From positions 1 through 9,843 of the forward strand of contig JACMQJ010000220.1 in NCBI GenBank assembly GCA_014377055.1: a stretch of 9,843 nucleotides of DNA, written 5' to 3'. This DNA is from Candidatus Sericytochromatia bacterium (GTDB lineage: Bacteria; Cyanobacteriota; Sericytochromatia; UBA7694; JACMQJ01). Of this stretch, positions 6,682 through 9,843 are shown piece after piece. The notes below the pieces were generated by a model that worked only from the letters and a program-made list of their open reading frames with translations, was not told where the DNA came from and did not search any database. A program made the position numbers and the translations under genes. How positions within the stretch are numbered: position 1 is the first letter of the stretch; each line of letters starts with the position of its first letter.

Positions 6682-7848
6682 TCAGGCAAGTAATTCAGCT
6701 GCAGTTATTTGACTGGCATTTTTGCCACCTGCATAAGCCATCAAACCAGCTCTATCATATTTTTCAGCTATTCTAGGAGATAACAAACCAATATATTTTA
6801 AATTAGGTAATAATCTCTTAAACATGGTATTTCTAAAATCTATCATACCTGATGTGTTAGAGATACATTTATTCCAATCTGATTTTTTCATTGATCCTTC
6901 AAACCATTCTTCATAAACTTCATGAGCCAAAAATCTATTTTTCATTAATATTGCAACTTCAAAAGACCAATCTTCTCTTTCTTGTCTTTCTTTTTCGTTT
7001 AAATTTTCACTAATATGAATTTGTAGAGCCAAAACACCATAATGAACATGTCTAGCTTCATCTTGAATAACATTTTTTAATAGCTCCTTAAGTAAAGGCT
7101 CTTTTGTATGATGATACAAATTAGAAAAAGCACCTAATGCCAACCCTTCAACCATAATTTGCATACCCAAAAATTTCATATCCCAACGAGAGTCAGACAT
7201 TAACTGATCAATAATTACAAACAAATTATCATTGATTTGATAAAGTTTATTTAACTTAGTATCAATATATCTTAAAAATACTTCCACATGTCTTCCTTCA
7301 TCCATTACCTGTGTTGCGCCATACAATTTGCCATCTAGCCAAGAAATACTCTCTGTAACTTGAGCCGCAGCAAATAATGCACCTTGCTCACCATGTAAAA
7401 ATTGACTAAGCATCCAACTAACGATGCTATATTTAAATTTTATTTTTTCTTTGTCCGTAAGCTTAATACCTAATGAGCTAAAAGCATCAAATGGGCAAAA
7501 TGAATCAGGTAATATTTCGACTTCTGGATTAAAAGGATCAACATTAATTGACCAATCCAAAGCTTTGTCTCCATCCCATTGATTTTGGACAGCACGTCTA
7601 TAAAGCTCATACATTTCTGGCTTTTCACCACCATAAGAAAAATCAAAATTAGCACTATGACCTGACTTTATCAAAACAGGTTGATTTTGCTTTCCTTCTC
7701 TTAAGATAATTCCTTTAACCAATGAAGGAAGCATATTTAATAATACTTTTGGGTTACCAGCTTCGCCAACATTAATTGTTCCCAAAATACTGTTTATTTT
7801 GTTTTTGGCAAAAAGAGGTAAATTGCCTAACATTTTATCTGCTAACAT
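6682..7848 (-). CDS. Ferritin-fold diiron oxygenase-type protein (AurF-like motif set)
   Basis: Probable non-haem diiron enzyme that activates O2 to oxidise an unknown substrate. Of 388 residues, the metal site is complete and symmetric: E154, then D183-E184-G-R-H187, and E234, then D263-E264-A-R-H267. Each pair fits EX28DEXXH, the signature of diiron oxygenases, desaturases and N-oxygenases on a four-helix ferritin fold. Unlike AurF itself, there is no extra histidine four residues before the last ExxH glutamate, so N-oxygenation is not implied. The N-terminal ~130 residues, with WDGDKALDWS (91-100), and the C-terminal ~110 residues are outside the metal bundle. There is no signal peptide, so it is cytoplasmic. 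It starts one base after the MerR stop, with AAGGA (7860-7864) 11 bases upstream. It is last in the ferredoxin-MerR-diiron operon; the ferredoxin is the natural electron donor. The diiron class is secure; the substrate is unknown. Confidence 0.8.
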   Translation of the reverse strand: MLADKMLGNLPLFAKNKINSILGTINVGEAGNPKVLLNMLPSLVKGIILREGKQNQPVLIKSGHSANFDFSYGGEKPEMYELYRRAVQNQWDGDKALDWSINVDPFNPEVEILPDSFCPFDAFSSLGIKLTDKEKIKFKYSIVSWMLSQFLHGEQGALFAAAQVTESISWLDGKLYGATQVMDEGRHVEVFLRYIDTKLNKLYQINDNLFVIIDQLMSDSRWDMKFLGMQIMVEGLALGAFSNLYHHTKEPLLKELLKNVIQDEARHVHYGVLALQIHISENLNEKERQEREDWSFEVAILMKNRFLAHEVYEEWFEGSMKKSDWNKCISNTSGMIDFRNTMFKRLLPNLKYIGLLSPRIAEKYDRAGLMAYAGGKNASQITAAELLA

Positions 7849-7849
7849 T

Positions 7850-8605
7850 TTATTTATTGTCCTTATTTTTTTGATCTTTTATTTGTATATTAAAGTTATC
7901 TATAAACTCATTAATCTTTTTTTGATGCAAATTAGAGATAATATTATTTATAACAGGTATAGTTTTATTGATAATCTCTGTGGCTTCTATTCCGTTTAGA
8001 CCTGATAATTTTTCAGTAAATAACTTAAATTCTTGATTAAAAATTATTTCCGCAATATCACAAAAAATTTCCAAATTTTCTGGCGAAAAACCTCTATCTT
8101 GATTAATCCCCATTTCTTTTAACTTAATCCAAGCTTCAATTAATTCTAAATCTTGATTACGAATAAATTTTTTACCTGATTTTATTTTCAAATCAATATA
8201 ATTAATTTTATTCATCTCATCAATTTCTAAGTCAGATATGTCATATTTTTTTAAGACATCTGATAATTTAGTTTGTTCATTTTGCATATTTTCATTGATC
8301 AGTTTTACTTTTATATCAGCAATTAAAGTTTTTTGCTCGTCAGTAAAATTATGATCATTGGCATTATTCAGAATAACTTTAATTGCTTTAAGTGGTAAAA
8401 ATTGTTTTTCTTGTAATTCTCTAATAATATTTAATCTCTTAATATGTTCATCTGAATACCACGACATATTCTTTGATGTTTTTTGTGGTTCAGGCAATAG
8501 ACCTTCTGCTAGATAAAAATGGATCGTTTCACGACTTACACCAGTTTTTTCTATTAAATCTTTAATACGAAATAATGAGTTTTTATCCTTAGATTGAGAT
8601 TTCAT
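7850..8605 (-). CDS. MerR-family transcriptional regulator
   Basis: A DNA-binding regulator of 251 residues. The N-terminal winged helix-turn-helix (about 11-80) is classic MerR: FRIKDLIEKTGVSRETIHFY (12-31), then LAEGLLPEP (32-40), the aromatic wing MSWYSDEHIKRL (47-58) and the helix LQEKQFLPLKAIKVIL (64-79). The remaining ~170 residues are helical and unfamiliar. Only one cysteine (C182) is present, so a thiolate metal sensor of the CueR/MerR or SoxR [2Fe-2S] type is unlikely; an organic ligand is more probable. It is sandwiched between the ferredoxin gene (3-base gap) and the diiron gene (1-base gap), which implies co-transcription and autoregulation. A weak GGAA lies about ten bases before the ATG. 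MerR proteins bind dyads in promoters with 19-base spacers; the palindrome at 9070-9106 is the best nearby candidate. Confidence 0.88.
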   Translation of the reverse strand: MKSQSKDKNSLFRIKDLIEKTGVSRETIHFYLAEGLLPEPQKTSKNMSWYSDEHIKRLNIIRELQEKQFLPLKAIKVILNNANDHNFTDEQKTLIADIKVKLINENMQNEQTKLSDVLKKYDISDLEIDEMNKINYIDLKIKSGKKFIRNQDLELIEAWIKLKEMGINQDRGFSPENLEIFCDIAEIIFNQEFKLFTEKLSGLNGIEATEIINKTIPVINNIISNLHQKKINEFIDNFNIQIKDQKNKDNK

Positions 8606-8608
8606 GAT

Positions 8609-9052
8609 TTATATTTCCAAAACTAAATCTTCAAGAGGATAAGCAACACAGGCAAGTATATAACCTTCTGATATTTCTTCGTCAGTTAAGCAATTTGAGC
8701 CTTTTATATCAACTTTACCTTTAATTACTTTTACTTTGCATGAGGCACATCCGCCCATGTTACAACTAAATTTCATCTCAATATTGTTCTTAAGTGAGCT
8801 TTCAATAATTGACTTATCTGAGCTTAACTTCATACTTTCAGAATTATTAGTAAAAGTAAGATTATAGATTTGAATATCAGAATTAACTTTTTCTGTTTTT
8901 ACTTGGGTAATTGTTTTTTTTACTTCTATTTTTTGTGTAGGTAAAATAGTTTTTGTTTCATTAGAAATGAATCTTTTACCATCTCTTACTTGATAAACAG
9001 ATTGCGTCTTTTTTTTGGTTAAAACTGATTTTATTACTTTTATTATTAACAT
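8609..9052 (-). CDS. [2Fe-2S] plant-type ferredoxin with N-terminal extension
   Basis: Small electron carrier of 147 residues. The ferredoxin domain occupies about 60-147 with cluster ligands C97, C102, C105 and C135 (CX4CX2CX29C) and the typical GGCASC (100-105) and YILACVAYP (131-139) segments. One extra cysteine, C121, is not a standard ligand. The first ~58 residues are a lysine- and threonine-rich extension that opens with a short hydrophobic stretch (1-11), which might associate with the membrane or dock to a partner. It is first in the operon with the MerR regulator and the diiron protein, to which it presumably delivers electrons; no ferredoxin reductase gene is seen here. The ATG at 9052 has no Shine-Dalgarno (only GAAAATATA before it), and no later methionine precedes the domain, so the start is probable but not certain. 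Confidence 0.9.
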   Translation of the reverse strand: MLIIKVIKSVLTKKKTQSVYQVRDGKRFISNETKTILPTQKIEVKKTITQVKTEKVNSDIQIYNLTFTNNSESMKLSSDKSIIESSLKNNIEMKFSCNMGGCASCKVKVIKGKVDIKGSNCLTDEEISEGYILACVAYPLEDLVLEI

Positions 9053-9061
9053 TATATTTTC

Positions 9062-9106
9062 AAAAAAAAAACAAATAGTGTATAGTAATACTATACACTA
9101 TTTGTT
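9062..9106 (-). terminator. Perfect 17-bp hairpin plus T-run between the Rpn gene and the ferredoxin operon
   Basis: AACAAATAGTGTATAGT (9070-9086) and its exact complement (9090-9106) flank a 3-base loop. On the minus strand the T-run at 9062-9071 follows, giving eight T after the stem. This has the form of an intrinsic terminator for the Rpn gene, which ends at 9169. The stem is AT-rich but long and flawless. It ends only about ten bases before the ferredoxin ATG, so it must also influence that operon. Confidence 0.6.
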
Positions 9107-9108
9107 AA
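9079..9108 (-). promoter_or_regulatory. Candidate promoter/operator of the ferredoxin-MerR-diiron operon
   Basis: Within the palindrome, minus-strand TTAACA (9103-9108) and TATACA (9079-9084) are 18 bases apart, with a dyad (ACTATA/TATAGT) centred between them. Long spacers with a central dyad are the hallmark of MerR-controlled promoters. Transcription would begin near 9072, leaving a leader of about 20 bases without a Shine-Dalgarno. The match is modest and overlaps the terminator reading of the same bases. Confidence 0.3.
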
Positions 9109-9168
9109 ATAATTACTAGATATTTTATTTTGTTAGGATAATATTATTTACGTTTATAACTTTTATCT

Positions 9169-9843
9169 TTATTCTATAATTTTTAAAATATCTTGAAAAG
9201 ATTGAATATCAAAAATATTATCTAATACATTATCCAGTTTAGATATATCAGTACAATCCTTTATTTTTAATTCTATATCATCAGGTATATTTCCTAGCTT
9301 TTTTGTTATTAATTTAGTTATTTTACTTATTAAAGTTTCTATTTTTCCTTCTATCTTTCCTTCAATCTTACCTTCGATTCTTCCTTTGATTTCACCTTTA
9401 TCAAAATGTTCATCTAACACCACATTCAAATCTCTGTAAGCTTTTAAACTAGCTTGATATTCTAATCTTTTTTCACTATCCATGTGTGTCATCTCTGCTA
9501 TATCAAAAGCTTTGATAAAAGTTTCTGTATTTAATACATTCGGAATATTATCTAACATTGAAAGATATTTAAAAAAGTAAAGCCATTTATCTAATGTTGT
9601 AACTAATTCATTTTCTGTTTTGTTAAACTTTGGTACTTCAATATATTTATACTCTAACTTATCATAAAATATTATTTTAGTTTCTTTTTCCATTAATACA
9701 ACACTATGAATATATTTGTCAGCACTACTAATATGATTAGTTAAGGTAAAATCTAATATTCCTACAAAATATACACCTGATAATTTATAATTCCATTTGC
9801 CTTTTTCTGCTTGTTCTTGAATTGCAAAAGTAGAATAATACAA
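9169..9843 (-). CDS. Rpn/PD-(D/E)XK nuclease family ('putative transposase') protein, C-terminal part
   Basis: Partial gene: the 5' end lies beyond the window. The 225 visible codons open at TTG on the window edge, read here as an internal leucine because LYYSTFAIQEQAEKG is mid-domain sequence of the family. Recognisable features follow: a hydrophobic beta strand GVYFVGILDF (23-32 of the visible part), KWLYFFKYL (86-94), a Tyr/Asp-rich helix, then the four-residue repeat GEIKGRIEGKIEGKIEGKIE (150-169) and a C-terminal helical tail with LGNIPDDIE. Rpn proteins are DNA endonucleases linked to recA-independent recombination, often called transposases, and some relatives act in phage defence. The catalytic D/ExK residues should be upstream, so activity cannot be judged. 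The gene probably ends at the terminator at 9062-9106. Confidence 0.8.
   Translation of the reverse strand: MYYSTFAIQEQAEKGKWNYKLSGVYFVGILDFTLTNHISSADKYIHSVVLMEKETKIIFYDKLEYKYIEVPKFNKTENELVTTLDKWLYFFKYLSMLDNIPNVLNTETFIKAFDIAEMTHMDSEKRLEYQASLKAYRDLNVVLDEHFDKGEIKGRIEGKIEGKIEGKIETLISKITKLITKKLGNIPDDIELKIKDCTDISKLDNVLDNIFDIQSFQDILKIIE
9337..9396 (-). repeat. 12-base coding repeats in the Rpn gene (G-x-I-x/K-I-E-G units)
   Basis: About five degenerate 12-base units encode (K/R)IEG-type tetrapeptides at residues 150-169 of the visible protein. Such repeats are common near the C-terminus of Rpn proteins and form a helix with regular charge. The nucleotide copies have diverged by synonymous changes, so recent slippage is not evident, though copy number could vary between strains. 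Confidence 0.6.

Noticed and set aside
6682..7848. Calling the diiron protein a ribonucleotide reductase small subunit or AurF itself
   Set aside because: No radical-tyrosine context typical of R2 is recognisable and the third histidine of AurF is absent; only the shared diiron motif set is supported.
7799..7999. A 66-codon plus-strand frame across the MerR/diiron junction
   Set aside because: It lies antisense to two confident genes, and its hydrophobic content simply reflects the complement of lysine- and asparagine-rich codons.

Overview
The window is a very AT-rich stretch of bacterial chromosome (dense, short intergenic gaps, AT-biased codons). It encodes a DUF3352-like protein ending in a pseudopilin-like domain, a small TPR protein and an Rpn-type protein. 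From memory, this mix and base composition fit the non-photosynthetic gut or environmental sisters of Cyanobacteria (Melainabacteria/Vampirovibrionia, Gastranaerophilales-like). That assignment is an inference and other AT-rich lineages are possible.

Layout. At 55-2286 (+) is a complete Cu(+)-exporting P1B-type ATPase (CopA-like). It converges on a minus-strand aromatic-acid-exporter/FUSC-type membrane protein (2354-3433). Next comes a 357-base AT-rich gap (3434-3790) with no gene. This gap holds a near-consensus minus-strand promoter, nested hairpins and an intrinsic terminator that together could define a small RNA of about 160 nt, plus a 15-bp perfect hairpin and several short direct repeats. 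A secreted 706-residue DUF3352-like/pseudopilin-like protein follows (3791-5911, -). A 98-bp element with imperfect terminal inverted repeats and two internal hairpins (5944-6041) separates it from a TPR protein (6050-6514, -), which has its own extended -10 promoter.

The most interesting part is 6682-9052 (-). It is a tightly packed three-gene operon encoding, in transcription order, a [2Fe-2S] ferredoxin, a MerR-family regulator and a ferritin-fold diiron protein with two EX28DEXXH motifs. The gaps are 3 nt and 1 nt. The set reads as a self-regulated oxidation module: ferredoxin supplies electrons, the diiron enzyme activates O2, and MerR controls expression. I do not recognise a characterised operon with this content and the substrate is unknown. 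Just upstream lies a perfect 17-bp inverted repeat followed by a T-run. It can be read as the terminator of the preceding gene and also as an operator or promoter for the operon.

The right edge (9169 to window end, -) carries the C-terminal part of an Rpn/PD-(D/E)XK 'putative transposase' family protein. Its 5' end and catalytic region lie outside the window. No tRNA, rRNA, CRISPR array or complete insertion sequence was seen.
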